Origin: Pseudomonadota bacterium
GTDB lineage: Bacteria > Bdellovibrionota > UBA1018 > CAIMNF01
Assembly: GCA_027491115.1 (NCBI GenBank)
Contig: JAIXWV010000005.1
Coordinates: forward strand, 27,864-91,863
Direction: 5' to 3'
Length of the DNA stretch: 64,000 nt
Positions 46,686 to 54,720 of the stretch are shown piece after piece (the stretch's first letter is position 1; every line of letters begins with the position of its first letter). Both the position numbers and the translations under genes were made by a program. The notes beneath the pieces are model-generated. The model was not told the origin of the DNA and made no database searches. It saw only the letters and a list, made by a program, of their open reading frames with translations.

Positions 46686-47902
46686 GGCCTAACCTCCACC
46701 TCTCCGTCACTGAATCTCAAAGCCAATTTATCTCGTCCCGCGACTTCTCCAGCACTACGGATAATTCGCTTACCCCCATCGGCACTCACCAAAGCGTACC
46801 CCCTAGAGAGAACCTGCAAAGGAGAAAGGGCGTGCAACTTCGCAGCGGCACGCTCGAGTGAGCCCCGCCTCCGCTCCAACATCACCCGAATCCCACGCTC
46901 GAGCCCGATCGAAAGCTCGTCGAGACGTTGGGCCTTTTCACGGAGTTTGTCCTGGGGGCTCTTCAATTTACCAGCGAGAATCTGCAAGGACTGCCTTCTG
47001 AATGCCAGGTCACGCGTCTGTGCCCGAATGAGCCGTTCTCTCAATTGACCGGAACGGTCCTTCAGTCCGACCCAATGTTGGGTAAGAATCTCCGCTCCGG
47101 CCGAGGGGGTCGGAGCACGGAGATCCGCCACAAAATCCGCAATGGTGAAATCAACCTCGTGCCCTACAGCTGAGACCACTGGAATCGAAACCGAGGCGAT
47201 TGTGCGAGCCAACTCTTCATTGTTGAAAGCCCAAAGGTCCTCAAGACTGCCTCCTCCGCGGGTCAAGAGAATGGCCTGTCCCAAACGATGGTGATCAGCT
47301 ACTCGTAGAGCCTGGACCAACTTGGCGGGGGCATCTTCTCCTTGGACGAGCGCAGGAACCAGGAGAACCTCGACAAACGGAGCACGCCGTTTCAATACCG
47401 TCCGAACATCATGAAACGCGGCTGCCTGGGGCGAGGTAATCACGACGATCCTTGAGGGATACATGGGAAGCGCCTTTTTGCGCGCACTGTCGAACAACCC
47501 CTCGTTCTTCAGCTTCTCTTTCAATTGATCGAACGCAAGTTGAAGGGATCCAATCCCTCTCGGCTCAATTGCCTCGACGAGAATCTGGTAGTTCCCACGA
47601 CTCGCATAAACCGAGATCGTCCCCCGGCACAATATCTCCATACCATCTTTAAGTTCGAATCCTTGCCTTTTCCTTCCCCAATTGAAGGCCACTGCGGAGA
47701 GCATGGCGCCGTCGTCCTTGAGAGAAAAATAGACATGTCCACTCGAGGCTACCTTCAGGTTACTCACCTCTCCCTGAATCCAAATGTCACGGAAGTTCCC
47801 CTCCAACTGAGCTTTGATGCGAGTGGTGACCTGACTGACCGTCAAGGCCGGAGGAGGAGCTCTAGTTCCGGAATTCTGAAAAAGGGGAAGATCATCCGTC
47901 AT
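46679..47902 (-). CDS. xseA: Exodeoxyribonuclease VII large subunit
   Basis: A 407-residue nuclease subunit that degrades single-stranded DNA to acid-insoluble oligonucleotides. The OB-fold (IWIQGEVSNLKVASSGHVYF), GRGGGS-like segment (LTRGGGSLEDLWAFNNEELA) and SAVGHEVDFTIADFVADLRAPTPS-type catalytic region are present, then a helical C-terminal region. xseB is not adjacent. Its start overlaps the ctpA stop (47899-47902). The stop overlaps the SH3/barrel gene. Confidence 0.94.
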   Translation of the reverse strand: MTDDLPLFQNSGTRAPPPALTVSQVTTRIKAQLEGNFRDIWIQGEVSNLKVASSGHVYFSLKDDGAMLSAVAFNWGRKRQGFELKDGMEILCRGTISVYASRGNYQILVEAIEPRGIGSLQLAFDQLKEKLKNEGLFDSARKKALPMYPSRIVVITSPQAAAFHDVRTVLKRRAPFVEVLLVPALVQGEDAPAKLVQALRVADHHRLGQAILLTRGGGSLEDLWAFNNEELARTIASVSIPVVSAVGHEVDFTIADFVADLRAPTPSAGAEILTQHWVGLKDRSGQLRERLIRAQTRDLAFRRQSLQILAGKLKSPQDKLREKAQRLDELSIGLERGIRVMLERRRGSLERAAAKLHALSPLQVLSRGYALVSADGGKRIIRSAGEVAGRDKLALRFSDGEVEVRPC

Positions 47903-49275
47903 GATTTGATTTTTTTGAACACTTCGAAGGACTTCAGGTACTTCAGTGCTTCTCGAGTCTGGTAATCTTCTTTCGGATCGAACCGGACCGGGGTCATCTC
48001 GCCGTTTTCATCCGACTCTGATGCATTCATATTCTTACCCCTTTCTTTGAATTCCTGGATCGAAAAATCATCCCTCGCAGAACCGGAATCCGGGTTCGAC
48101 AAATGACCCTTCAAGTCCCGCTCACGAGTGGCATCGCGCTTGATCTTCGCCTGAGCCAGCAATTTTGGATCGTACTCCTCGAGAACGATGTCAGGGATCA
48201 CCCCTCGCTCCTGGATGCTCGCTCCGCTCGGAGAATAGTACCTTGCTACGGTGAGCTTAAGACCCATTTCATTTCCAAGCTCAATGATTGTCTGGACGGA
48301 ACCCTTCCCGAAAGTGGTCTCACCCAGGATCATCGCGCGATGATGATCTTGAAGGGCCGCAGATACGATTTCGGCGGCCGAGGCAGTACTGCTGTTCACG
48401 AGCACCACCAGAGGGAGTTCTTTGCGTGAGTCCCCTTTTTTTGCCATCCGGACCTCTTTCTGGGTGGGATCCTTCCCGATGGTGGAAACCACAACTCCCT
48501 CGTCGATGAACAGGGAGGTCACATCCACCGCCTGGTCAAGAAGCCCACCTGGATTCATCCGTAAATCGAAAATGAGCCCCTTCAATTTTCCCTTGGCTTC
48601 AAGCTTATCGATAGCCTGTCGAACGTCCCTCGCTGCATTCTCGTTAAATGAAGATAGCTTCACATAACCAAAACCGGGCTCAAGCTCCAGATGTCGCACG
48701 GACCGAATCTTGATTTCCTCGCGCTTCAAGTTCACAGTCTTGAAGCGGCTCCAGCCTTTCCGGTAGAGGGTCAGATTGAGCGAAGAGGCATTCTTCCCGC
48801 GCATTCTCGAAATTGCCTCAGACAACGAAAAACCCTTGGTACTTTCACCGTTGATCCGTACGATTCGATCCCCGGGCTGAATCCCTGCCCGCCATGCTGG
48901 CGAGTCTTCCATTGGAACGATCACGGTGAGCACATCATCCTTGATTCCAACTTCGATTCCGATCCCACCGAACTTGCCGCTGGTGTCGATCTTCATGTCC
49001 CGGTAGACCTCGGCAGTTAGGAAGTTCGAATGGGGATCGAGTGTCTCCAGCATTCCGCGGATGGCTCCATGAACCAGAACGTCATTCTGTGTCGAGTCCA
49101 CATAGTTACGTTCAACAAACTGGAGAACCTTCTGAAAGAGCTCGAGGTTCTTGTAGCGATCGTTTTTATTGAGAACCCGCGACGGATCGGCATCAGCAGT
49201 CGATGACTGCAAGGCTATTGCCAAAACCAACCACAAACCGAACTTAACCATTCTTCCACTCCTTGGTGCAGTCAT
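47899..49275 (-). CDS. ctpA: C-terminal processing peptidase (S41)
   Basis: A 458-residue periplasmic serine protease with N-terminal signal or anchor (KFGLWLVLAIALQSSTADA). A PDZ domain (about 85-165; GGIGIEVGIKDD, AGIQPGDRIVRINGE) precedes the catalytic domain, with the nucleophile Ser in VNSSTASAAEIVSAAL and the Lys in GETTFGKGSVQT. CtpA-type proteases trim or degrade periplasmic proteins including cell wall hydrolases. It starts inside the envC stop (49272-49275), so dosage is linked to the amidase activator; a role in turnover of EnvC or its targets is plausible but inferred. Confidence 0.94.
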   Translation of the reverse strand: MTAPRSGRMVKFGLWLVLAIALQSSTADADPSRVLNKNDRYKNLELFQKVLQFVERNYVDSTQNDVLVHGAIRGMLETLDPHSNFLTAEVYRDMKIDTSGKFGGIGIEVGIKDDVLTVIVPMEDSPAWRAGIQPGDRIVRINGESTKGFSLSEAISRMRGKNASSLNLTLYRKGWSRFKTVNLKREEIKIRSVRHLELEPGFGYVKLSSFNENAARDVRQAIDKLEAKGKLKGLIFDLRMNPGGLLDQAVDVTSLFIDEGVVVSTIGKDPTQKEVRMAKKGDSRKELPLVVLVNSSTASAAEIVSAALQDHHRAMILGETTFGKGSVQTIIELGNEMGLKLTVARYYSPSGASIQERGVIPDIVLEEYDPKLLAQAKIKRDATRERDLKGHLSNPDSGSARDDFSIQEFKERGKNMNASESDENGEMTPVRFDPKEDYQTREALKYLKSFEVFKKIKS

Positions 49276-50414
49276 CTCAACCACTTGATGGGGTCGATCG
49301 CGACGTTTTTTGCTCGAATTTCGAAATAAAGTGCCTGATCTCCGGAAAGAAACCCGACCGGATCATTGGCTCGAACAAACTCCCCGCTCCTTTTCTGGAG
49401 CTCCTTCAACCCCGAATAGATCGTGTAGATCGAATTGGGATGTTCGAGAATGAGCACCTTGCCCTTACCAGGAATCTCACCTGAAAACTGAACCTGTCCG
49501 TCAAGAACGGCAGAAACCTGAGCCCGGTCCTGAACCGTTAGGATCTCGATACCCTTCCGGAACACTTGCAAACCGGACCTCTGATCCTGATGCTGTCCGT
49601 AGGAACCGATCAGTTTCCCATTCAACGGCCAAGGAAGACTCTTCGGCTTGAAGGCGATCAGAGGAATTCTTTTTTTTCCTTGCTCAGCGATCTCGGACTT
49701 CCGCTTCTCCTGGAAGCCAGAGATCATCTTTTCGATCTCGTTCTCGGACAATTTGAGCTTCCGGTACTCTTCGAGCTGTCGAAGCTGGTCCTCATGCTTT
49801 TCCTGAGTGAGGTTCTCCCGAATCTTCCGGTGAAACTCGAGCAAGGATTCTTGTTCCGATACATCCTGCAACAAAGCCGTGATTTGTTGCTTCTCCTGTT
49901 CGATTCGACTCTCGATCTCCTGCGCATCCGAAAGATCCGCCACCCAGGTCTCGAGATCTTTCAGTTCGGAGATCACTATCCGACTCAAAACTTGCTCCCG
50001 GACCTTGCGTTCTCCCTCGCCCTCCTCACCACGGAAAGTCCTCTCTGACCTAGCCAGGAGCGGGTGGACGAGACGTGAGATTTTTCTTCTGAGAGCCCCA
50101 CGTGTGGTCTCCACCCGTCTTGCAACTTCCTCTTTACGTGTCTGGAGTTCTTTCACGTAGGTCTCAAGGGTCTGCAGACGCTGACGGGTAAGCGCTTTTT
50201 CTTTCACCTGAAGCGATTGCAACGTCTTCAATCGCTTGAGCTGATCCTGGGTAGTCTTCTTTACCTTTTCGGCATCGATCAAGGCTTTCTCTACAGCCAA
50301 GCGCTGAAGCCTCACCTCATCGAGCTTCTGATGCAGAGTCGATGATTCGGTAGGAGCACCATGAGCAGTCCCCACTCCGGGCACAAACATCAGGAGAGTG
50401 AAAAACCAGCTCAT
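49272..50414 (-). CDS. envC: EnvC-like murein hydrolase activator
   Basis: A 380-residue periplasmic protein. After a signal peptide (ending TAHGA) come about 230 residues of coiled coil, rich in Arg, Glu and Lys, and then a LytM/M23 domain (about 265-380). The catalytic metal ligands are lost: SYGQHQDQRSGLQVF lacks the usual HxGxD context and LYFEIRAKN replaces HLHFEI. A degenerate LytM is characteristic of EnvC/NlpD-type activators of cell-splitting amidases. The gene directly follows ftsX with an ATGA overlap (50411-50414), as expected for the FtsEX partner. Confidence 0.9.
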   Translation of the reverse strand: MSWFFTLLMFVPGVGTAHGAPTESSTLHQKLDEVRLQRLAVEKALIDAEKVKKTTQDQLKRLKTLQSLQVKEKALTRQRLQTLETYVKELQTRKEEVARRVETTRGALRRKISRLVHPLLARSERTFRGEEGEGERKVREQVLSRIVISELKDLETWVADLSDAQEIESRIEQEKQQITALLQDVSEQESLLEFHRKIRENLTQEKHEDQLRQLEEYRKLKLSENEIEKMISGFQEKRKSEIAEQGKKRIPLIAFKPKSLPWPLNGKLIGSYGQHQDQRSGLQVFRKGIEILTVQDRAQVSAVLDGQVQFSGEIPGKGKVLILEHPNSIYTIYSGLKELQKRSGEFVRANDPVGFLSGDQALYFEIRAKNVAIDPIKWLR

Positions 50415-51268
50415 TCTAATTCAGGTCTCCGGGAGTATGCGAGGGCACCGGTGAGAAGAAACATCACACTTGCCGTAACCAGGCATAGAGCCAGTGGGAA
50501 ATCTAGACTTCCGTCCACACTGAGCTCACCTAGAAAGGAATTTTCTTTCCAGATCCAGGTCCGGAAAGCCCACCACTCGGCCAACGAAAGAACGAAGGCG
50601 CCCTGGGTGATCATCACCAAGGATCCGAATCCTGGAGAAAGCGCGTCCAAGGAAGACGACCCCCAGCACGAAAGGTTTCGGGAAATCTCCTGACTGTCAC
50701 GACCGAGGATTCGATGACAAACCAAGATCTGCACGGTGGTCAGGAACAAGATCAACGCCAGCGCGATCTTCATTTCAAAGCCGAGGTGATGGTAAAACCG
50801 TTTGAGTCGTGCATGATGTACCGGACTGGATTCGACCTTGGAAACCTCGGTCATCATCTTCAGCTTCTCCAATGCGGCATCAGGAATCGGTCCCCGAGCA
50901 AGGATCATCCTGGGTACCAGACCAAGACCCTCACCACCGACTGATTGGATGGTTTGCACGATTTCCGGTTCCTCGGCCTCGAGACGCTCCAGCACCTGTC
51001 CGGACTTGAGTTCCTCGATCGACACATCCTCGCCTTCTAGCGCTTCCTTGATGGGATCGACCAAAACAGATTCGTCCCGCAGTTGAATGGTGACGAATCG
51101 TGATCGTTCAGCATAAGTCTCGGTCCTAGCCAATTCCGAACTGATCCCGCCACACAACCAGAGTCCTAGTAAGATCTGGGCGAGCGAGATGCCGAGAAAC
51201 CCGATCAACAACCAGGACCGCCGGATCGGGAGGAAAGACAGCTTCAAAAGAATTCGGATCCGGCTCAT
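50411..51268 (-). CDS. ftsX: Cell division ABC permease FtsX
   Basis: A 285-residue inner-membrane protein with the FtsX topology: one N-terminal helix (SWLLIGFLGISLAQILLGLWL), a periplasmic domain of about 120 residues, then three C-terminal helices (IALALILFLTTVQILVC; SLVMITQGAFVLSLAEWW; ALCLVTASVMFLLTGALAYS). It couples ATP hydrolysis by FtsE to activation of periplasmic EnvC at the septum. The start at 51268 overlaps the ftsE stop and fits the family; an in-frame upstream extension lies inside ftsE. Confidence 0.88.
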   Translation of the reverse strand: MSRIRILLKLSFLPIRRSWLLIGFLGISLAQILLGLWLCGGISSELARTETYAERSRFVTIQLRDESVLVDPIKEALEGEDVSIEELKSGQVLERLEAEEPEIVQTIQSVGGEGLGLVPRMILARGPIPDAALEKLKMMTEVSKVESSPVHHARLKRFYHHLGFEMKIALALILFLTTVQILVCHRILGRDSQEISRNLSCWGSSSLDALSPGFGSLVMITQGAFVLSLAEWWAFRTWIWKENSFLGELSVDGSLDFPLALCLVTASVMFLLTGALAYSRRPELE

Positions 51269-51942
51269 ACCCTCTCCTCCACTCGGAATCCACCGTCTTT
51301 CAGAATCGCACACCGCTTACGGAGGCGTCTGACCATCTCGAGGTCATGAGTGGCTAATAAGAGCGCTACTCCTGAAAGATTGAGCTTCACAAAAAGATCC
51401 ATGAGCTTCCAAGTCATCTCGAAATCCTGGGCTCCGGTGGGCTCGTCGGCGATGAGGATTTCAGCACGCTTGGAAAGCGCTCTCAAAATGGCCACCCTCT
51501 GACGCTCTCCGCCTGAAAGTGTTCCAACCCGCTTGTCGAGCTTTTTGCCAAGTCCCAACAGCTGCACAAAGCCCTCCAGAGTCTTGTCATCGGTTCGGTC
51601 CTCCGGAGTGAGCGGCAACCGGCTCATTTCTAGATGATCTCGGACCGTGAGATCCGGAATGAGACCTAGATTCTGAGGAATAAAGGCCATGCGTTGACGG
51701 ATTCGCTCGAGCCCCGACCTCCCGACGGACGCCAGGTCCTGCCCATGATAAGAAACTCTTCCTTCAGATGGAACTTCTAGACTGGAGAGGGTGCGAAGTA
51801 ACGAACTCTTGCCGGCACCCGACCCGCCGAGGATGTAGAGGAAATCCCCTCGACCCAGATCGAAATTGACATTCTGCCACACAAACTCTCCGGGAGCATA
51901 CGCTTTGGAGAGATTTTCAACTTTTAGGAGCGGTGTTTTCAT
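51265..51942 (-). CDS. ftsE: Cell division ATP-binding protein FtsE
   Basis: A 225-residue ABC ATPase with Walker A GGSGAGKSSLLRTL, signature LSGGERQRVAIL, Walker B ILIADEPTG and the switch His in LLATHDLEM. It energises FtsX. The ATG at 51942 has GGAAG seven bases upstream. TTGAGG (51979-51984)-17-TAGACT (51956-51961) gives a possible promoter inside the divergent gene. A long in-frame extension upstream is antisense to that gene and was rejected. It starts a six-gene chain, ftsE-ftsX-envC-ctpA-xseA-barrel, with every junction overlapping. Confidence 0.93.
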   Translation of the reverse strand: MKTPLLKVENLSKAYAPGEFVWQNVNFDLGRGDFLYILGGSGAGKSSLLRTLSSLEVPSEGRVSYHGQDLASVGRSGLERIRQRMAFIPQNLGLIPDLTVRDHLEMSRLPLTPEDRTDDKTLEGFVQLLGLGKKLDKRVGTLSGGERQRVAILRALSKRAEILIADEPTGAQDFEMTWKLMDLFVKLNLSGVALLLATHDLEMVRRLRKRCAILKDGGFRVEERV

Positions 51943-52813
51943 GATGTACTTCCACAGTCTAGCCATGTGGAAAGCGAACCTCAATCGGCATTTTTGGAAA
52001 ACTCTCCCGGCCCTGAAGGTTCCGTTTTTCCTCGTTATCTGGAACGGTATTTTCCATTCCTTCACTCTTGCCATCCTGCTCTTCTGGACCCTCACCTCGC
52101 GGCGCATTCCCGCACTGCAACGGATGAGTACTTTGAACCAGTTCCTGAGCGAAAACCAGATGCTCTTTGCCGCCCTTGCCTCGTGTTCCGCTCTGTTTTT
52201 TTTCAAGGGTCCGCTCGCCGACGCGTGGAACGATCGTCGACGTGGGGCGGCCCAATTCGGGAAGGGGTACCTTCGCGGACTCGGATTCGGCACTGCCGTG
52301 GTGATCGCGCTCAGCCTGAAAGGAGAGCTTTCATTTCTCGGTCTGAGCACCCAGCTGAATCTCAACTTCCTTGCGGCCTACGCCTGGATCCTCCGCTCAC
52401 TACTGATCCTTGCCCTCGTGGTTTCGGCCGAATTTCTGGTCAGAGTCGTGGTCCGGGAGGAACTCAGGGGGACTCCGCTACGAATCCCGCTTGAGATCCT
52501 CACTCTCATTTCGATATATTGGGCATGGTTCGCTCCGGGTGGCTCGGAATCCATTACTCTTGCCCTTGCTTTTTCGATTTTTCCTTCGTTTTGGTCTTCA
52601 GCAGGTTTTGTTTCGGCCTTCTTCATCCTCATCCACGCAGTGTGCGGGCTGGACTTCTTCGAAAACCAGACTGCAGGGATCCTCCAGTTCAAATCCGGGG
52701 AGTCTGAAACTCCCGTTTTGCAGAATCTCTACGTTCAGGTGATGCTGTTCATTTTACTCGCTCTGGCCCGCTATGTTAGCATGAAGAACCGAAAGGAACT
52801 CCGAAGCTCATGA
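51941..52813 (+). CDS. Polytopic membrane protein of unknown function upstream of tolQ
   Basis: A 290-residue inner-membrane protein with about seven hydrophobic segments, for example FFLVIWNGIFHSFTLAILLF, LGFGTAVVIALSL, ILRSLLILALVVSAEFLV and IFPSFWSSAGFVSAFFILIH. I recognise no family. AGGAG (51926-51930) sits ten bases before the ATG at 51941; an ATG at 51965 is an alternative start. Its ATG and that of ftsE share the palindrome CATG on opposite strands. The stop overlaps tolQ (52810-52813), so it is co-translated with the Tol motor and may be an accessory to it. Confidence 0.72.
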   Translation: MMYFHSLAMWKANLNRHFWKTLPALKVPFFLVIWNGIFHSFTLAILLFWTLTSRRIPALQRMSTLNQFLSENQMLFAALASCSALFFFKGPLADAWNDRRRGAAQFGKGYLRGLGFGTAVVIALSLKGELSFLGLSTQLNLNFLAAYAWILRSLLILALVVSAEFLVRVVVREELRGTPLRIPLEILTLISIYWAWFAPGGSESITLALAFSIFPSFWSSAGFVSAFFILIHAVCGLDFFENQTAGILQFKSGESETPVLQNLYVQVMLFILLALARYVSMKNRKELRSS

Positions 52814-53541
52814 CCCCCACCACTGCAGCCGTTCAACCAAGCACTTGGACCCTGGTTGCTGACGCCGGTCCCCTTGTCAAATTCGTTCTCCTGATGCTCC
52901 TGGGAGCTTCGGTTCTCACCTGGGCCGTCATCCTGACCAAGGCACGGCTCATTCGGGAAGCTCTTGCAGGAAACTCCCGGTTCAACGAGGTATTCTGGCA
53001 CTCGAAGACGCTCGATGAGATCCATCAAAGGATGCCCGAGTTCCGCGGATCTCCGGTCGCAAAAACCTTTGAAGCCGGTTATCAGGAGCTGCGAAAAATC
53101 CCTCTCGATGCCCGATCGCATGAGGGCGGTCCTGAAATCAGCACTGTAGAACGAGCCCTCAACCGAGCCCACAGCCTCGAAATCGATGAACTGGAAAAAT
53201 ACGTCGACTGGCTGGCGTCCACTGCAAGTGCTGCTCCTTTTGTCGGCTTGTTCGGAACGGTTTGGGGGATCATGAACTCCTTTCAGAACATTGGTGCGAT
53301 GGGGACGGCCTCTCTAGCCGTCGTGGCCCCCGGCATCTCGGAAGCCTTGATTGCAACCGCCATGGGACTCGCGGCGGCGATTCCGGCAGCCATCGCCTAC
53401 AACATCCTCGTGAACCGTACCAAGCGCATCAGCCTCGATGTGGAAAGCTTTTCGCAAGAATTCCTGAACATGATCCAGAGGCAACTCCTCCAGCGGAAAG
53501 GAGACGCCGGAAATGGCCCTCAATCCGTCACCGAAAGCTAA
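52810..53541 (+). CDS. tolQ: TolQ/ExbB-family motor protein
   Basis: A 243-residue inner-membrane proton-channel subunit with three hydrophobic segments (LVKFVLLMLLGASVLTWAVIL; ASAAPFVGLFGTVWGIMNSF; ALIATAMGLAAAIPAAIAYN). The conserved pore Thr and Gly of TVWGIMNSF and APGISEALIATAMGL are typical. With TolR it uses the proton motive force to drive TolA. The order tolQ-tolR-tolA-tolB supports TolQ over ExbB. It overlaps tolR by 29 bases. Confidence 0.93.
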   Translation: MTPTTAAVQPSTWTLVADAGPLVKFVLLMLLGASVLTWAVILTKARLIREALAGNSRFNEVFWHSKTLDEIHQRMPEFRGSPVAKTFEAGYQELRKIPLDARSHEGGPEISTVERALNRAHSLEIDELEKYVDWLASTASAAPFVGLFGTVWGIMNSFQNIGAMGTASLAVVAPGISEALIATAMGLAAAIPAAIAYNILVNRTKRISLDVESFSQEFLNMIQRQLLQRKGDAGNGPQSVTES

Positions 53542-53956
53542 GGGAGGACGGGTATCCCTCTCCGAGATCAATGTGACTCCCATGGTGGATGTCATGTTGG
53601 TGCTGCTGATCGTCTTCATGGTGTCGGCACCGCTCCTTCAGCAAGGAGTTGACGTCAAGCTCCCTAAAGCCGATGCAGGCAATCTCGAGCACGACGAGCA
53701 CCTGGTGATGATCACCGTGAGAACCAACCGCTCAGTTGAGCTCGACGGGCGTACAGTCAGCTTGGAGGACCTCGGCACCCGGCTGAACACCCTCGCTCGC
53801 GAGAAACCGGATTCCCAGGTCCTGGTCCAAGCCGACCAGGATGTAAGCTATGGCACCGTGGCCAAAGTGATGGCCAAGGTCAAGAAGGCCAGCATCCGTC
53901 GGGTCGGTTTGGTCACCGCTCCGGAAGAGGGGGCTCCACGCCCTGCCTCACCATGA
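53513..53956 (+). CDS. tolR: TolR/ExbD-family protein
   Basis: A 147-residue protein with a short cytoplasmic head, one transmembrane helix (PMVDVMLVLLIVFMVSAPLL, containing the essential Asp) and a periplasmic domain ending in a Pro/Ala tail. SEINVTPMVDVML is diagnostic. It is the stator partner of TolQ. Start overlaps tolQ by 29 bases and end overlaps tolA in ATGA (53953-53956). Confidence 0.93.
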   Translation: MALNPSPKAKGGRVSLSEINVTPMVDVMLVLLIVFMVSAPLLQQGVDVKLPKADAGNLEHDEHLVMITVRTNRSVELDGRTVSLEDLGTRLNTLAREKPDSQVLVQADQDVSYGTVAKVMAKVKKASIRRVGLVTAPEEGAPRPASP

Positions 53957-54702
53957 CCGTCTCCGGGCCTGACACCCAAAAAGGGTTTCTTTCACGATTC
54001 CTGGCCGTATCAGCGTCCCTTCACCTGTTGGCTTACCTCGTTCTATTGCTCGGTCCTTCACTCCGGATCGGAACACCGAAACCCTACATTCCCTCACTGA
54101 GAGTGGACCTGGTGGGACTTCCCTCGCAAAAGACCGTCGAGTCAGCGGCCCCGCCTCCGGCTGAAACAGCTGCCCCCACCCCGGCTCCTGCGCCAAAGAA
54201 AACGAAAGTCCGCGACCTCCCTGAAGAGGGTGACTATTCCCTGAAAAAGGGGAAGCCGAAGACCAAAGAATCCAAAAAAGAAAAAGAAGCGAAGAAGAAA
54301 CTTAAACAGGCAATCGACAGGATCCGTGCCATCGAGCGAATCAAGGCACTGACCGCCACGGAAGAAGTCCGGGGCAACCGGATCTCCAAAGGCACTTCCC
54401 TCTCCGCTGAAGCCCGAACCACACTCGAAGCGGGATACTTCGAAGTGGTTCTCGAACAGGTCAGGACCCACTGGGAGCTCCCCAAATGGCTGCTCGGGCA
54501 AGGCCTCTCGGCCAAGGTCCTTTTGCAGATTGATTCCAGAGGGAACATCAAAGCCTTCAAATTCGTCCAATCCTCCGGAAACGCCGGATTCGACCAGGAA
54601 GTCAAACGGGCACTGCTTGCGGCGAATCCCTTCCCGATTCCTCCCCAGGACATCTCCTCCGGGATCCTGAACGACGGGATTTTGCTTGGGTTTCCTCTTT
54701 GA
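53953..54702 (+). CDS. tolA: TolA-like energy-transducing protein
   Basis: A 249-residue protein with an N-terminal transmembrane helix (ASLHLLAYLVLLLGPSL; the SLHL motif marks TonB/TolA), a Pro/Ala-rich segment, a Lys/Glu-rich helical stretch (about 90-125, KESKKEKEAKKKLKQA) and a C-terminal TonB/TolA domain (about 150-249, VRTHWELPKWL, KFVQSSGNAGFDQEVKRAL). It is shorter than E. coli TolA. Genome order assigns it to Tol rather than TonB. The end contains a promoter for tolB. Confidence 0.87.
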   Translation: MTVSGPDTQKGFLSRFLAVSASLHLLAYLVLLLGPSLRIGTPKPYIPSLRVDLVGLPSQKTVESAAPPPAETAAPTPAPAPKKTKVRDLPEEGDYSLKKGKPKTKESKKEKEAKKKLKQAIDRIRAIERIKALTATEEVRGNRISKGTSLSAEARTTLEAGYFEVVLEQVRTHWELPKWLLGQGLSAKVLLQIDSRGNIKAFKFVQSSGNAGFDQEVKRALLAANPFPIPPQDISSGILNDGILLGFPL

Positions 54703-54714
54703 GAACACTATAAT
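54686..54714 (+). promoter_or_regulatory. Predicted internal promoter of tolB, leaderless type
   Basis: TTGGGT (54686-54691) lies in the last codons of tolA and TATAAT (54709-54714) in the intergenic gap, 17 bases apart. Only six bases (CCCGTT) separate the perfect -10 box from the tolB ATG at 54721, and no ribosome site is present. Confidence 0.65.
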
Positions 54715-54720
54715 CCCGTT

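Noticed and set aside
49272..50414. Active M23 endopeptidase
   Set aside because: The HxH and HxGxD metal ligands are missing, so an activator role is better supported.
51866..51904. TTGACA at 51866-51871 as promoter of the membrane protein gene
   Set aside because: No -10 box at proper spacing; TACGCT is 27 bases away.
51943..52365. N-terminal extension of ftsE by about 140 residues
   Set aside because: It is antisense to the membrane protein gene, basic and unlike any FtsE; the ATG at 51942 has a ribosome site and fits the family.
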